This document shows, in pieces, positions 32,440 to 40,913 of a DNA stretch of 64,000 bases. This DNA is from Streptomyces sp. XY006 (lineage in GTDB: Bacteria > Actinomycetota > Actinomycetes > Streptomycetales > Streptomycetaceae): NCBI RefSeq assembly GCF_002237655.1, contig NZ_NOKT01000018.1, positions 124,001 to 188,000 of the forward strand, written 5' to 3'. Within the stretch, counting starts at the first letter, position 1, and every line of letters starts with the position of its first letter. Both the position numbers and the translations under genes were made by a program. The notes below the pieces were generated by a model, which saw nothing but the letters and a program-made list of their open reading frames with translations, searched no databases and was not told the DNA's origin.

Positions 32440-32829
32440 GTGCACGCATACGAGGTTCCCCGCCGCCAGTCCTTCTCGTCGATCCCCTCCGCGCGGTCGG
32501 CTCAGGACTCCCAGGGCGGCCCATCGGCCACGCCGATCTACGACGCGCTCTACGCCGAGTACGTCAAGTCCTTCCGCGCGCTGCCCGGCGACCGCAGCGG
32601 CGAGGAGCAGCTGGGCTTCACCGCCTTCGGGAACATTCCGCACAGTACGGGCTCGTACGGCAGTTCACACGGCAGCTCGTACAGTGCCTACAGCGCGGGC
32701 GCCCAGAGCGCCCGGTACGCCGCCGCGCAGCAGCCGCAGTGGCAGCGCGTCGGGACCATCGGCTCGCACGGCGCGCCGATGCACCACGTGCCGGCCGCGC
32801 TGCCGCCGGGGCGGCGCAGCGGCGTCTGA
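32440..32829 (+). CDS. Small conserved Streptomyces-type protein, low complexity
   Basis: About 129 residues from GTG 32440; the start is uncertain because no good ribosome site is seen and a TTG at 32413 is in frame. The central part (TPIYDALYAEYVKSFRALPGDRSGEEQLGFTAFGNIPH) looks folded or conserved; it is followed by a Ser/Gly/Tyr/Ala-rich tail. No domain recognised. Codon pattern (GC-rich third positions) supports real coding. Confidence 0.65.
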   Translation: MHAYEVPRRQSFSSIPSARSAQDSQGGPSATPIYDALYAEYVKSFRALPGDRSGEEQLGFTAFGNIPHSTGSYGSSHGSSYSAYSAGAQSARYAAAQQPQWQRVGTIGSHGAPMHHVPAALPPGRRSGV

Positions 32830-32844
32830 GCGGGCACCGGAGCA

Positions 32845-32884
32845 ACAGGTGAGGGGCGGCCCGAGCGGGCCGCCCCTCACCTGT
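32845..32884. terminator. Bidirectional terminator between the small protein gene and der
   Basis: 18-bp perfect stem (ACAGGTGAGGGGCGGCCC and its complement) with a GAGC loop, immediately downstream of both convergent genes. Confidence 0.85.
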
Positions 32885-32892
32885 GTGTGGCG

Positions 32893-34368
32893 CTACTTCT
32901 TTTTGCCGCGCTTCTCGCGCACCCGCACCGAGATGTGGATGGGCGTCCCCTCGAAGCCGAACTCCTCGCGCAGACGGCGCTCGATGAAGCGCCGGTAGCC
33001 CGCCTCGATGAAGCCGGAGGCGAAGAGCACGAACCGCGGCGGCTTGGTGCCCGCCTGCGTGCCGAACAGGATGCGCGGCTGCTTGCCGCCCCGGATCGGG
33101 TGCGGGTGGGCGGCGACCAGCTCGCCGAGGAAGGCGTTGAGCCGGCCCGTCGGCACGCGGGTCTCCCAGCCGGCCAGGGCCGTCTCGATCGCCGGGACCA
33201 GCTTCTCCATGTGCCGGCCGGTGCGGGCCGAGACGTTCACGCGCGGCGCCCAGGCGACCTGGCCGAGCTCGGTCTCGATCTCCCGCTCCAGGTAGTAGCG
33301 GCGCTCCTCGTCGAGGGTGTCCCACTTGTTGAACGCCAGGACGACCGCGCGGCCCGCCTCGACGGCCATCGTGACGATGCGCTGGTCCTGCACGGAGATG
33401 GACTCGGAGGCGTCGATCAGGATGACCGCGACCTCCGCCTTCTCGACGGCGGCGGCGGTGCGCAGCGAGGCGTAGTAGTCGGCGCCCTGCTGGAGGTGCA
33501 CGCGCTTGCGGATACCGGCGGTGTCGACGAACTTCCAGGTGACGCCGCCGAGTTCGATCAGCTCGTCGACCGGGTCGCGGGTGGTGCCCGCCAGCTCGTT
33601 GACGACGACGCGCTCCTCGCCCGCCACCTTGTTCAGCAGGGAGGACTTGCCGACGTTGGGGCGGCCGATCAGGGCGATGCGGCGCGGGCCGCCGATGCCG
33701 CCCCCGCCGAACGACTCGCGGGGCGCCTCGGGCAGCGCCTCCAGGACCTGGTCGAGCATGTCGCCCGTGCCGCGGCCGTGCAGCGCGGAGACCGGGTAGG
33801 GCTCCCCCAGGCCGAGCGACCACAGGTAGGCCGCGTCGGCCTCGCCGCTCGGGCCGTCCACCTTGTTGGCGCACAGCACGACCGGCTTGCCGGCCTTGCG
33901 CAGCAGCCGTACCACGGCCTCGTCGGTGTCCGTGGCGCCGACCTTGGCGTCCACGACGAACACGACGGCGTCGGCGGCCTCGATCGCGTACTCGGCCTGG
34001 GCGGCCACGGAGGCGTCGATGCCGAGGACGTCCTGCTCCCAGCCGCCGGTGTCGACGACCTTGAAGCGGCGGCCCGCCCACTCGGCCTCGTAGGTGACGC
34101 GGTCGCGGGTGACGCCGGGCTTGTCCTCGACGACGGCCTCGCGGCGTCCGATGATGCGGTTGACCAGGGTCGACTTGCCGACATTGGGGCGGCCGACGAC
34201 GGCGAGCACGGGCAGCGGGCCGTGGCCCGCCGCCTCGATCGCGCCCTCGACGTCCTCGAGGTCGAAGCCCTCCTCCGCGGCGAGCTCCATGAACTCCGCG
34301 TACTCGGCGTCGCCGAGCGCCCCGTGGTCGTGCTCGTGCGCGCCCTCGGGCTGGATGTGGTCGTTCAT
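32893..34368 (-). CDS. der: Ribosome-assembly GTPase Der (EngA)
   Basis: 491 residues from ATG 34368; the longer frame to 34434 lacks support. Two GTPase domains in tandem: P-loop GRPNVGKST at about 59-67 with DTGGW and NKVDG, and GRPNVGKSS near 234 with DTAG and NKWD. The C-terminal KH-like domain ends in VREKRGKKK. An acidic N-terminal extension of about 50 residues is typical of actinobacterial Der. Needed for 50S subunit maturation. Follows the plsC-like gene by 79 bp; part of the cmk-plsC-der string conserved in actinobacteria. Confidence 0.96.
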   Translation of the reverse strand: MNDHIQPEGAHEHDHGALGDAEYAEFMELAAEEGFDLEDVEGAIEAAGHGPLPVLAVVGRPNVGKSTLVNRIIGRREAVVEDKPGVTRDRVTYEAEWAGRRFKVVDTGGWEQDVLGIDASVAAQAEYAIEAADAVVFVVDAKVGATDTDEAVVRLLRKAGKPVVLCANKVDGPSGEADAAYLWSLGLGEPYPVSALHGRGTGDMLDQVLEALPEAPRESFGGGGIGGPRRIALIGRPNVGKSSLLNKVAGEERVVVNELAGTTRDPVDELIELGGVTWKFVDTAGIRKRVHLQQGADYYASLRTAAAVEKAEVAVILIDASESISVQDQRIVTMAVEAGRAVVLAFNKWDTLDEERRYYLEREIETELGQVAWAPRVNVSARTGRHMEKLVPAIETALAGWETRVPTGRLNAFLGELVAAHPHPIRGGKQPRILFGTQAGTKPPRFVLFASGFIEAGYRRFIERRLREEFGFEGTPIHISVRVREKRGKKK

Positions 34369-34447
34369 GAAGTCCGTACCTCGTCGTTCATCGTGGTGGT
34401 CGGTGGAGAGCCCGCCGTGTGCGGGCCGGTCCACTACTCAGTGTCGC

Positions 34448-35095
34448 CTAGCGCCTGGTGAGGCGCCTGGCGTTTTCCAGGTGGGCGGCCAGCTGCTTCT
34501 GTATGCGGCCGGTCGCCTCGTCGAGTGCCTTGCGCGTGCGGCGGCCGGTGCCGTCGCCGGCCTCGAAGGGCTCGCCGAAGACGACGTCGACGCGCGAGCG
34601 CAGCGGGGGCAGCGCCTTTATCAACCGTCCGGGCCGCTCGGAACTTCCCAGCACGGCGACCGGCACGATCGGGGCGCCGCTGCGCACCGCGAAGTACGCG
34701 AGCCCGGCGCGCAGCGAGGCGAAGTCGCCCTCGCCTCGGGTGCCCTCCGGGAAGATGCCGAGCACGCCGCCGTCGTCCAGCACGCCGAGCGCGCGGGTGA
34801 TCGCCGTGCGGTCGGTGGTGTCACGGTCCACCTTCAGCTGGCCGATGCCGGTCAGGAAGGGGTCGAGCGGGCCGACGAACGCCTCCTTCTTGATCAGGAA
34901 GTGCGTCGGCCGGGGCGCCACGCCCATGACCATCGGGCCGTCGATGTTGTGGGAGTGGTTGACCGCGAGGATCACCGGGCCGCTCGCGGGCACCTTCCAG
35001 GCGCCGAGCACGCGCGGCTTCCACAGCCCGTACATCAGGCCGACGCCGATGCGCCGCCCGACCTCGGCGCCCCGCGCCGAAGGCAGCTCGGTCAC
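34448..35095 (-). CDS. 1-acylglycerol-3-phosphate acyltransferase-like protein (PlsC family)
   Basis: 215 residues from GTG 35095, overlapping the cmk stop (GTGA). Acyltransferase motifs in order: NHSHNIDG (NHx4D type, catalytic His and Asp), a second-block FLIKKEAFVGPLD, and FPEGTRG, then IVPVAVLGS. Membrane-associated enzyme that transfers an acyl group, probably in phospholipid synthesis. The coupling with cytidylate kinase (CDP supply for phospholipids) is a common actinobacterial arrangement. Confidence 0.9.
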   Translation of the reverse strand: MTELPSARGAEVGRRIGVGLMYGLWKPRVLGAWKVPASGPVILAVNHSHNIDGPMVMGVAPRPTHFLIKKEAFVGPLDPFLTGIGQLKVDRDTTDRTAITRALGVLDDGGVLGIFPEGTRGEGDFASLRAGLAYFAVRSGAPIVPVAVLGSSERPGRLIKALPPLRSRVDVVFGEPFEAGDGTGRRTRKALDEATGRIQKQLAAHLENARRLTRR

Positions 35096-35772
35096 TTCCC
35101 GGCCCGCTTCTCCTCGACGAGGGTGACGACGCACTCGATGACCTGGGCCAGCGTGAGCTCGGTGGTGTCCACCTCGACGGCGTCGTCCGCCTTGGCGAGC
35201 GGGGAGGTCTTGCGGCTGGAGTCGGCGGCGTCGCGCTTGATCAGGGCCTCGCGCGTGGACTGCACGTCGGCGCCCTTCAGCTCACCGCTGCGACGGGCGG
35301 CGCGGGCCTCCGCGGAGGCGGTGAGGAAGATCTTCAGGTCGGCGTCCGGCAGCACGGTCGTGCCGATGTCGCGGCCCTCGACGACGATGCCGTGCTCCGC
35401 GGAGGCCGCGATGGAGCGCTGCAGCTCGGTGATCCGGGCCCGCACCTCGGGCACCGCGCTGACCGCGCTGACCTTGGAGGAGACCTCCTGGGTCCGGATC
35501 GGGCCGGCCACGTCCACGCCGTCGACGGTGATCGTCGGCCCCTCCGGGTCGGTGCCGGAGACGATCTCGGGCTTGCCCGCCGCGGCGGCGATGGCGGACG
35601 GGTCGTCGATGTCGATGCCGTTGTTCACCATCCACCAGGTGATCGCCCGGTACTGGGCGCCGGTGTCCAGGTAGCTCAGCCCGAGCTGGGCCGCCACGGC
35701 CTTCGACGTGCTCGACTTGCCGGTGCCGGCGGGGCCGTCGATGGCGACAATCACTGGCGTGGCGCTTTCCAC
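35092..35772 (-). CDS. cmk: Cytidylate kinase
   Basis: 226 residues from GTG 35772 with AGGAAGG 9 nt upstream. P-loop DGPAGTGKSS near residues 10-19, LDTGAQYRAITW (substrate pocket), VVEGRDIGTTVLPDADLKIFLTAS, and RxxxDxxR-like RDAADSSR near the C-terminal part. Phosphorylates CMP/dCMP with ATP. First gene of the cmk-plsC-der string. Confidence 0.96.
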   Translation of the reverse strand: MESATPVIVAIDGPAGTGKSSTSKAVAAQLGLSYLDTGAQYRAITWWMVNNGIDIDDPSAIAAAAGKPEIVSGTDPEGPTITVDGVDVAGPIRTQEVSSKVSAVSAVPEVRARITELQRSIAASAEHGIVVEGRDIGTTVLPDADLKIFLTASAEARAARRSGELKGADVQSTREALIKRDAADSSRKTSPLAKADDAVEVDTTELTLAQVIECVVTLVEEKRAGK

Positions 35773-35913
35773 TGTGGGGACCTTCCTGAACCGGGCTGGC
35801 GGGGTGAGGGCGCGACTGCCCCGCACAAGGTTACTGGGTGCGGGTCACTCGTCCGGCCGCGCGTCGACGGCGACGGCGCCCGGCCGCCCCGGCCCGCCCG
35901 CCGGCCGGTAGGG

Positions 35914-36999
35914 CTACTGCCGGATCGCCCAGCCCCGCTCGCGCAGCGCGGCGGACAGCACCGGCGCGGCCTTCGGCTCCACCATCAGCTGCACGAGACC
36001 GGCCTGCTGCCCCGTCGCGTGCTCGATCCGCACGTCCTCGATGTTGACCCCGGCCATGCCCGCGTCCGCGAAGATCCGGGCCAGCTGCCCCGGCTGGTCG
36101 TCGATGAGCACGGCCACGACCTCGTAGACCCGCGGGGCGGACCCGTGCTTGCCGGGGACGCGGACCTGGCCCGCGTTGCCGCGCCGCAGCACGTCCTCGA
36201 TCCCGCCGGCCCCCTCGCGCCGCTTGTGGTCGTCGGACGACTGCAGCGCGCGCAGCGCCCGCACGGTCTCCTCCAGGTCCGCGGCGACGTCCGTGAGCAG
36301 GTCGGCGACCGGCCCGGGGTTGGCGGAGAGGATGTCGATCCACATCCGGGGGTCGGAGGCGGCGATCCTCGTCACGTCCCGGATGCCCTGCCCGCACAGC
36401 CGTACGGCGGCCTCCTCGGCGTGCTCCAGCCGCGCGGCGACCAGACTGGAGACCAGGTGGGGCATGTGGGAGACGAGTGCGACGGCCCGGTCGTGGGCGT
36501 CGGCGTCCATCACCACCGGCACCGCACGGCAGTGCGAGACCAGCTCCAGGGCGAGGTTCAGCACCTCGGTGTCGGTGTCCCGGGTCGGGGTGAGCACCCA
36601 GGGGCGGCCCTCGAAGAGGTCGCCGGTCGCGGCGAGCGGGCCGGACTTCTCCCGGCCCGACATGGGGTGCGTGCCGATGTAGGCGGCGAGGTCGAGGCCG
36701 CGGGCCTCCAGCTCGCGGCGGGGCCCGCCCTTGACGCTGGCCACGTCGAGGTAGCCGCGCGCCGCACCTCGGCTCATCGCGTCGGCGAGCACGTCGGCGA
36801 CGTACGCGGGCGGGGCGGCGACGACGGCCAGGTCGACGGGCCCGTCCGGCGCCTCGTCCGTCCCGGCGCCGAGCGCGGCCGCCGTACGGGCCTGCTCCGG
36901 GTCGGGGTCGGCGAGGTGCACGGTGACGCCCCGCTGGGACAGGGCGAGGGCGGCGGACGTGCCGATGAGGCCGGTGCCGATGACGAGTGCGGTTCTCAC
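35914..36999 (-). CDS. tyrA: Prephenate dehydrogenase with C-terminal ACT domain
   Basis: 361 residues, GTG 36999 overlapping the aroH stop (GTGA). NAD-binding GTGLIGTS at 8-15; VVAAPP; SVKG and the prephenate-site IGTHPMSGREKSGP near residue 108-121; HMPHLVSSLVA. Residues about 285-355 are an ACT domain (VVAVLIDDQPGQLARIFADAGMAGVNIEDVRIEH), which gives feedback control by tyrosine or another amino acid. Converts prephenate to 4-hydroxyphenylpyruvate. Works directly after chorismate mutase, encoded just upstream. Confidence 0.95.
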   Translation of the reverse strand: MRTALVIGTGLIGTSAALALSQRGVTVHLADPDPEQARTAAALGAGTDEAPDGPVDLAVVAAPPAYVADVLADAMSRGAARGYLDVASVKGGPRRELEARGLDLAAYIGTHPMSGREKSGPLAATGDLFEGRPWVLTPTRDTDTEVLNLALELVSHCRAVPVVMDADAHDRAVALVSHMPHLVSSLVAARLEHAEEAAVRLCGQGIRDVTRIAASDPRMWIDILSANPGPVADLLTDVAADLEETVRALRALQSSDDHKRREGAGGIEDVLRRGNAGQVRVPGKHGSAPRVYEVVAVLIDDQPGQLARIFADAGMAGVNIEDVRIEHATGQQAGLVQLMVEPKAAPVLSAALRERGWAIRQ

Positions 37000-37358
37000 T
37001 GGGCGATGTCCTTGCGCAGGGCGGCGGCGGCGCCGAGGTAGACGTGGGCGATCCCGGCACGGGGCCGGTCGGACTCGATGTGTGCGAGGACCCGGACGAC
37101 ACGCGGCATGGCGCCCTCGACGTCCAGCTCCTGGGCGCAGATCAGGGGTACGTCGACGATGCCCAGCTTCCGGGCGGCGGCCGCGGGGAAGTCGCTGTGC
37201 AGGTCGGGCGTGGCCGTGAACCAGATGCTGATCAGGTCGTCGGGCACCAGGCCGTTGCGCTCCAGGATGGCCGAGAGCAGGGCGCCGACCTGCTCGTCCA
37301 TGTGTCCGGCCTCGTCCCGCTCCAGTTGGACGGCGCCCCGGACCGCTCGTACCGCCAC
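36996..37358 (-). CDS. aroH: Chorismate mutase, AroH class
   Basis: 120 residues. VRAVRGAVQLERDE at the N-terminus (catalytic Arg), CAQELDVEGAMPRVVRVL (Glu and Arg of the active site) and HVYLGAAAALRKD (Tyr) match the trimeric Bacillus-type AroH. Converts chorismate to prephenate, the substrate of the next gene's enzyme. Confidence 0.95.
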   Translation of the reverse strand: MAVRAVRGAVQLERDEAGHMDEQVGALLSAILERNGLVPDDLISIWFTATPDLHSDFPAAAARKLGIVDVPLICAQELDVEGAMPRVVRVLAHIESDRPRAGIAHVYLGAAAALRKDIAQ

Positions 37359-37540
37359 GGCGATGCTCCTCGTTGACGTGCGTGTCGCTCTGCGTCCGTC
37401 CAGCCTAGTCAGCCCGCGCGGACCGGGTGCGCGGCGCCCGCCCGGTGAGACGCCGGGATTGCCGTTCCTTGGGTATTTTCAAAGTCGATATGCAGCTACG
37501 CCCCTTTCCTCCTTCTTCATGACACCTTCGGAGTGACGAC

Positions 37541-37987
37541 ATGACCCACGAGACCACGCGTCGCACGGTCCTCCTCGCCACGGGCGCGACGGGCGCGGTG
37601 GCACTCGTCGCGGCCTGCGGCGGTGGCGGCGACGACAACGGCTCCGCGGCGACGGACTCCCCCACCGGCGAGAACGCCACGAGCGCCCCTGCGGGCCAGG
37701 GCGAGGAACTGGCCTCCACCGGCGAGATCCCGGTCGGCGGCGGCAAGATCTTCAAGGACGAGAAGGTCGTGGTGACCCAGCCGGAGCAGGGGCAGTTCAA
37801 GGCCTTCTCGGCGATCTGCACGCACCAGCACTGCCTGGTGGGGTCGGTCTCCGACGGCACGATCAACTGCCCGTGTCACGGCAGCAGGTTCCGCATCGGG
37901 GACGGTTCGGTGGCCAACGGCCCGGCGACGAGCCCGCTGCCCGCCGAGAAGATCACCGTGGAGGGCGGCTCGGTCCGCCTGGTGTGA
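37541..37987 (+). CDS. Rieske [2Fe-2S] lipoprotein, probable Tat substrate
   Basis: 148 residues, ATG with GGAG at 8 nt. The N-terminus TRRTVLLATGATGAVALVAAC has a twin-arginine and a lipobox (VAAC), so it is likely folded before export and lipid-anchored. After a Gly/Ser/Asp linker comes the Rieske domain with CTHQHC and CPCHGSRF, giving the 2-Cys 2-His cluster ligands. No partner cytochrome gene is next to it. Extracytoplasmic electron carrier of unknown partner. Convergent with the ADP-ribosylglycohydrolase gene, only 3 bp apart. Confidence 0.92.
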   Translation: MTHETTRRTVLLATGATGAVALVAACGGGGDDNGSAATDSPTGENATSAPAGQGEELASTGEIPVGGGKIFKDEKVVVTQPEQGQFKAFSAICTHQHCLVGSVSDGTINCPCHGSRFRIGDGSVANGPATSPLPAEKITVEGGSVRLV

Positions 37988-37990
37988 CGG

Positions 37991-39010
37991 TCAGGCGTCC
38001 CAGAGCGCCCCGAGGGTCAGCAGATCGGTCCGGTACTCGACACGGTCGGCCCACTCGGCCGGCCAGGCCTCCGCGCCCAGGTACGCGCCGGCGAAGGCCC
38101 CGGTGAGACAGGCGATCGAGTCCGAGTCGCCGGCGGTGCAGGCCGCCCGGCGCAGCGCCGTGACCGGTTCGTCGACGAAGAGCAGGAAGCACAGCAGCCC
38201 GGTCGCCAGCGCCTCCTCGGCGATCCAGCCCTCCCCGGTGGCCAGGCACGGGTCGGTCTCCGGCGAGACGGTCCGTACGGCGTGCCGGAGCCGGTCGAGT
38301 ATCGCCAGGCACTCGTCCCAGCCGCGGGCGATGAACTGCCCGGGCCCCGGGTCCCCGGCCCGCCTCCACAGGTCCCCGAGCCAGCGCTCGTGGTACCGGC
38401 CGCGGTTCTCCAGGGCGTACGACCGCAGCAGCCCGACCAGCCCGGTCGGCTCGGCTCCCTGCGCGAGCAGGCGTACGGCGTGTGCGGTGAGGTCGGAGGC
38501 GGCCAGCGCGGTCGGATGCCCGTGGGTGAGCGCGGCCTGCAACTGGGCGGCGCCCGCGCGCTGTTCGTCGCTCAGCCCGGGGACCAGACCCAGGGGCGCG
38601 ACGCGCATGTTGGCTCCGCAGCCCTTGGATTCGATCTGACTGGCGTCCTGCCAGGGGCGCGACTCGTCCTTCAGCAGGTAGCAGGCCTTCATGCAGGTGC
38701 GGCCGGGTGCCCGGTTGTTGTCAGGGGACTGGTACCAGTCCACGAACTCCTCCCGCAGGGGCCGGGTCAGCCGTAGCGGGGTGAGCAGCCCCCGGTCCAT
38801 CGCCGTGCGCACCGCCCGGCCGAGCGCCAGCGTCATCTGGGTGTCGTCCGAGACGCGGGCGCGCTTCGGCAGCTCCATCTCCCGCCACGGCCCGCACTCG
38901 GCGAGGATCGACGGAACGTCGTTGAACTCGGTCGGGAAACCCAGCGCATCCCCGAGGGCCAGGCCCGTGAGCGCCCCGGTGGCGGCTTGCTTGTGGACGA
39001 GGGTGGTCAT
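37991..39010 (-). CDS. ADP-ribosylglycohydrolase family protein
   Basis: 339 residues from ATG 39010, overlapping the Nudix regulator stop (ATGA). Blocks of the ARH/DraG family: GALTGLALGDALGFPTEF, VSDDTQMTLALGRAV (Mg-binding Asp pair), ESKGCGANMRVAPLGL, LTHGHPTALAASDLTAHAV, and the C-terminal AACTAGDSDSIACLTGAFAGAYLG (second metal motif, DSDS). Such enzymes remove ADP-ribose from proteins or small molecules and release free ADP-ribose. The coupling with a NrtR-type regulator suggests a link to NAD/ADP-ribose balance. Confidence 0.9.
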   Translation of the reverse strand: MTTLVHKQAATGALTGLALGDALGFPTEFNDVPSILAECGPWREMELPKRARVSDDTQMTLALGRAVRTAMDRGLLTPLRLTRPLREEFVDWYQSPDNNRAPGRTCMKACYLLKDESRPWQDASQIESKGCGANMRVAPLGLVPGLSDEQRAGAAQLQAALTHGHPTALAASDLTAHAVRLLAQGAEPTGLVGLLRSYALENRGRYHERWLGDLWRRAGDPGPGQFIARGWDECLAILDRLRHAVRTVSPETDPCLATGEGWIAEEALATGLLCFLLFVDEPVTALRRAACTAGDSDSIACLTGAFAGAYLGAEAWPAEWADRVEYRTDLLTLGALWDA

Positions 39011-39735
39011 GCGGGGCGTCCTTCCGGGGTCGGCCTCAGAAGCGGCGGGTGGAGGGTGGTGGCGTTCCCGGCGCGGTACAGCGCGGCCGGTTTGCCGCGG
39101 CCGCCGGTCAGCCGCGCGGCGCCGGGGACGGGTTCGACGAAGCCGGGGGTGGCGAGGACCTTGCGCCGGAAGTTGGGCCGGTCGACCGGGGTGCCCCACA
39201 CGGCCTCGTAGACCTGCTGGAGCTCGCCGAGGGTGAACTCGGGCGGGCAGAAGGCGGTGGCGAGGCAGGTGTACTCCAGCTTGGCGCCGACCCGCTCGTG
39301 GGCGTCGGCCAGGATGCGGTCGTGGTCGAAGGCGAGCGGCCCCGCCGTGCCGTACGGGACCCAGTCGGCCCGTGCGGCGTCGCTGCCGCCGTGCGCCTCG
39401 GGCGCGTCGGGCAGCAGCGCGGCGAAGGCGACCGACACAACCCGCATCCGGGGGTCGCGGCCGGGTTCGCTGTACGTCCGCAGCTGCTCCAGGTGCAGCC
39501 CCGAGACGTCCGACAGGCCCGTCTCCTCGGCGAGTTCACGCCGGGCGGCCGTCTCCGCGGACTCGTCGGGCTGCACGAACCCGCCGGGCAACGCCCGGTG
39601 CCCCGCGTACGGCTCCTGCCCGCGCTCGACGAGCAGCACGTGCAGAGCGCCTTCCCTCAGGGTGAACACGGCGAGGTCCACGGTGACGGCGAAGGGCTCG
39701 TGGGCGTACTTGTCGTAGCCGTCCATGGCGAGCAT
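39007..39735 (-). CDS. nrtR: NrtR-type Nudix transcriptional regulator
   Basis: 242 residues; ATG 39735 with AGGGGGTG upstream (MDGYDKY at 39723 is an alternative). N-terminal Nudix domain; the Nudix box GGFVQPDESAETAARRELAE followed by ETGL fits GX5EX7REUXEEXGU, so catalytic residues are intact, although many NrtR repressors have lost them. The C-terminal about 80 residues (FTLGELQQVYEAVWGTPVDRPNFRRKVLA) are the winged helix of NrtR, which senses ADP-ribose and represses NAD genes. The 39-bp inverted repeat at 39740-39778 overlaps its promoter and ribosome site, indicating autoregulation. Confidence 0.9.
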   Translation of the reverse strand: MLAMDGYDKYAHEPFAVTVDLAVFTLREGALHVLLVERGQEPYAGHRALPGGFVQPDESAETAARRELAEETGLSDVSGLHLEQLRTYSEPGRDPRMRVVSVAFAALLPDAPEAHGGSDAARADWVPYGTAGPLAFDHDRILADAHERVGAKLEYTCLATAFCPPEFTLGELQQVYEAVWGTPVDRPNFRRKVLATPGFVEPVPGAARLTGGRGKPAALYRAGNATTLHPPLLRPTPEGRPA

Positions 39736-39739
39736 CGAA

Positions 39740-39778
39740 CACCCCCTTTAATAGTCAGCTCGACTATAAAAGGGGGTG
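39740..39778. promoter_or_regulatory. Operator/promoter of the nrtR-ADP-ribosylglycohydrolase operon
   Basis: Core ATAGTCAGCTCGACTAT (39751-39767): perfect 6-bp arms with a 5-bp spacer. The symmetry extends to 17-bp arms with a single mismatch, out to CACCCCC / GGGGGTG. On the minus strand TATAGT (39768-39763) is a good -10 element and AGGGGGTG is the ribosome site, so a bound repressor would block transcription and cover the start. Very likely the NrtR site. Confidence 0.75.
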
Positions 39779-39794
39779 CCGGTGACCACAAGGT

Positions 39795-40913
39795 CTAGAG
39801 GTCGACCTCCTGCATCAGCATGCCGACCTCCGTGTTGGACAGCCGCCGCAGCCAGCCCGACTTCTGGTCGCCCAGGGTGATCGGGCCGAAGGCGACCCGC
39901 ACCAGCTTGTCGACGGGGAAGCCGGCCTCGGCCAGCATGCGGCGCACGATGTGCTTGCGGCCCTCGTGGAGGGTGACCTCGACGAGGTAGTTCTTGCCGG
40001 TCTGCTCGACGACCCGGAAGTGGTCCGCGCGGGCGTAGCCGTCCTCCAGCTGGATGCCGTCCTTGAGCCTCTTGCCCAGGTCGCGCGGGATGGGGCCGAC
40101 GATGTGCGCGAGGTAGGTCTTCTTCACGCCGTACTTCGGGTGGGTCAGCCGGTGGGCCAGCTCGCCGTGGTTGGTGAGCAGGATGACGCCCTCGGTCTCG
40201 GTGTCGAGCCGGCCGACGTGGAAGAGACGGGTCTCACGGTTGGTGACGTAGTCCCCGAGGCACTGCCGGCCCTCCGGGTCCTCCATCGTGGACACCACCC
40301 CGGCGGGCTTGTTCAGCGAGAAGAACTGGTAGCGCTGGGTGGCGACGGTCAGGCCGTCGACCTTGATCTCGTCCTTCTCCGGGTCGACCCGCTTGCCCTG
40401 CTCCAGGACGATCTCGCCGTTGACCTCGACCCGGGCCTCGTCGATCAGCTCCTCGCAGGCGCGCCGGGAGCCGAAGCCCGCCCGGGCGAGGACCTTCTGC
40501 AGCCGCTCGCCCTCCTGCTCGGCGCCGGGGAAGGTCTTGGGGAGCTTGACCTCCTTCTTGCCGGCGTACCGGTCGCGGTTGCGCTCCTCGATCTGCGCCT
40601 CGTACTCGCGGGGGCGCGCCGGGGCCGTGCGACCCTGCCTCTGGGGCTGCCTGGGCCCGCCCTTCGCGCCACCCCGGGCGGCTCCTCCGCGCCCGGCCTT
40701 GGGGCCGTCCTTGGTCGCCCCGGGGCCCACGTCGTAGCGACGCTCCTCCGGGCGCGGCTTCTTGGGACGGCCGCTGCCCTGCTTGTCGTCGCGGTTGTTG
40801 CCGGCGCCGCGGAAGTTGCCGCGACCACCACCACTCCCGCCGCGGCCGCCGCTGTTGCCACCACGGCTCCCGCCGTTGTTTCCGCTGCTGTTCCTGCCGC
40901 TGCTGCTTCGCAT
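39795..40913 (-). CDS. rluB: 23S rRNA pseudouridine synthase, RluB/RsuA family
   Basis: 372 residues from ATG 40913, overlapping the scpB stop by one base (TGATG). The first about 135 residues are disordered and Arg/Gly/Ser/Asn-rich (RGG-like, RNA-binding). The S4 domain follows (RLQKVLARAGFGSRRACEELI), then the catalytic domain with Asp in GRLDTETEGVILLTN (near 237) and HEGRKHIVRRML. Modifies a uridine of 23S rRNA (position 2605 in E. coli numbering). Last gene of the parA-scpA-scpB-rluB string. Confidence 0.95.
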   Translation of the reverse strand: MRSSSGRNSSGNNGGSRGGNSGGRGGSGGGRGNFRGAGNNRDDKQGSGRPKKPRPEERRYDVGPGATKDGPKAGRGGAARGGAKGGPRQPQRQGRTAPARPREYEAQIEERNRDRYAGKKEVKLPKTFPGAEQEGERLQKVLARAGFGSRRACEELIDEARVEVNGEIVLEQGKRVDPEKDEIKVDGLTVATQRYQFFSLNKPAGVVSTMEDPEGRQCLGDYVTNRETRLFHVGRLDTETEGVILLTNHGELAHRLTHPKYGVKKTYLAHIVGPIPRDLGKRLKDGIQLEDGYARADHFRVVEQTGKNYLVEVTLHEGRKHIVRRMLAEAGFPVDKLVRVAFGPITLGDQKSGWLRRLSNTEVGMLMQEVDL

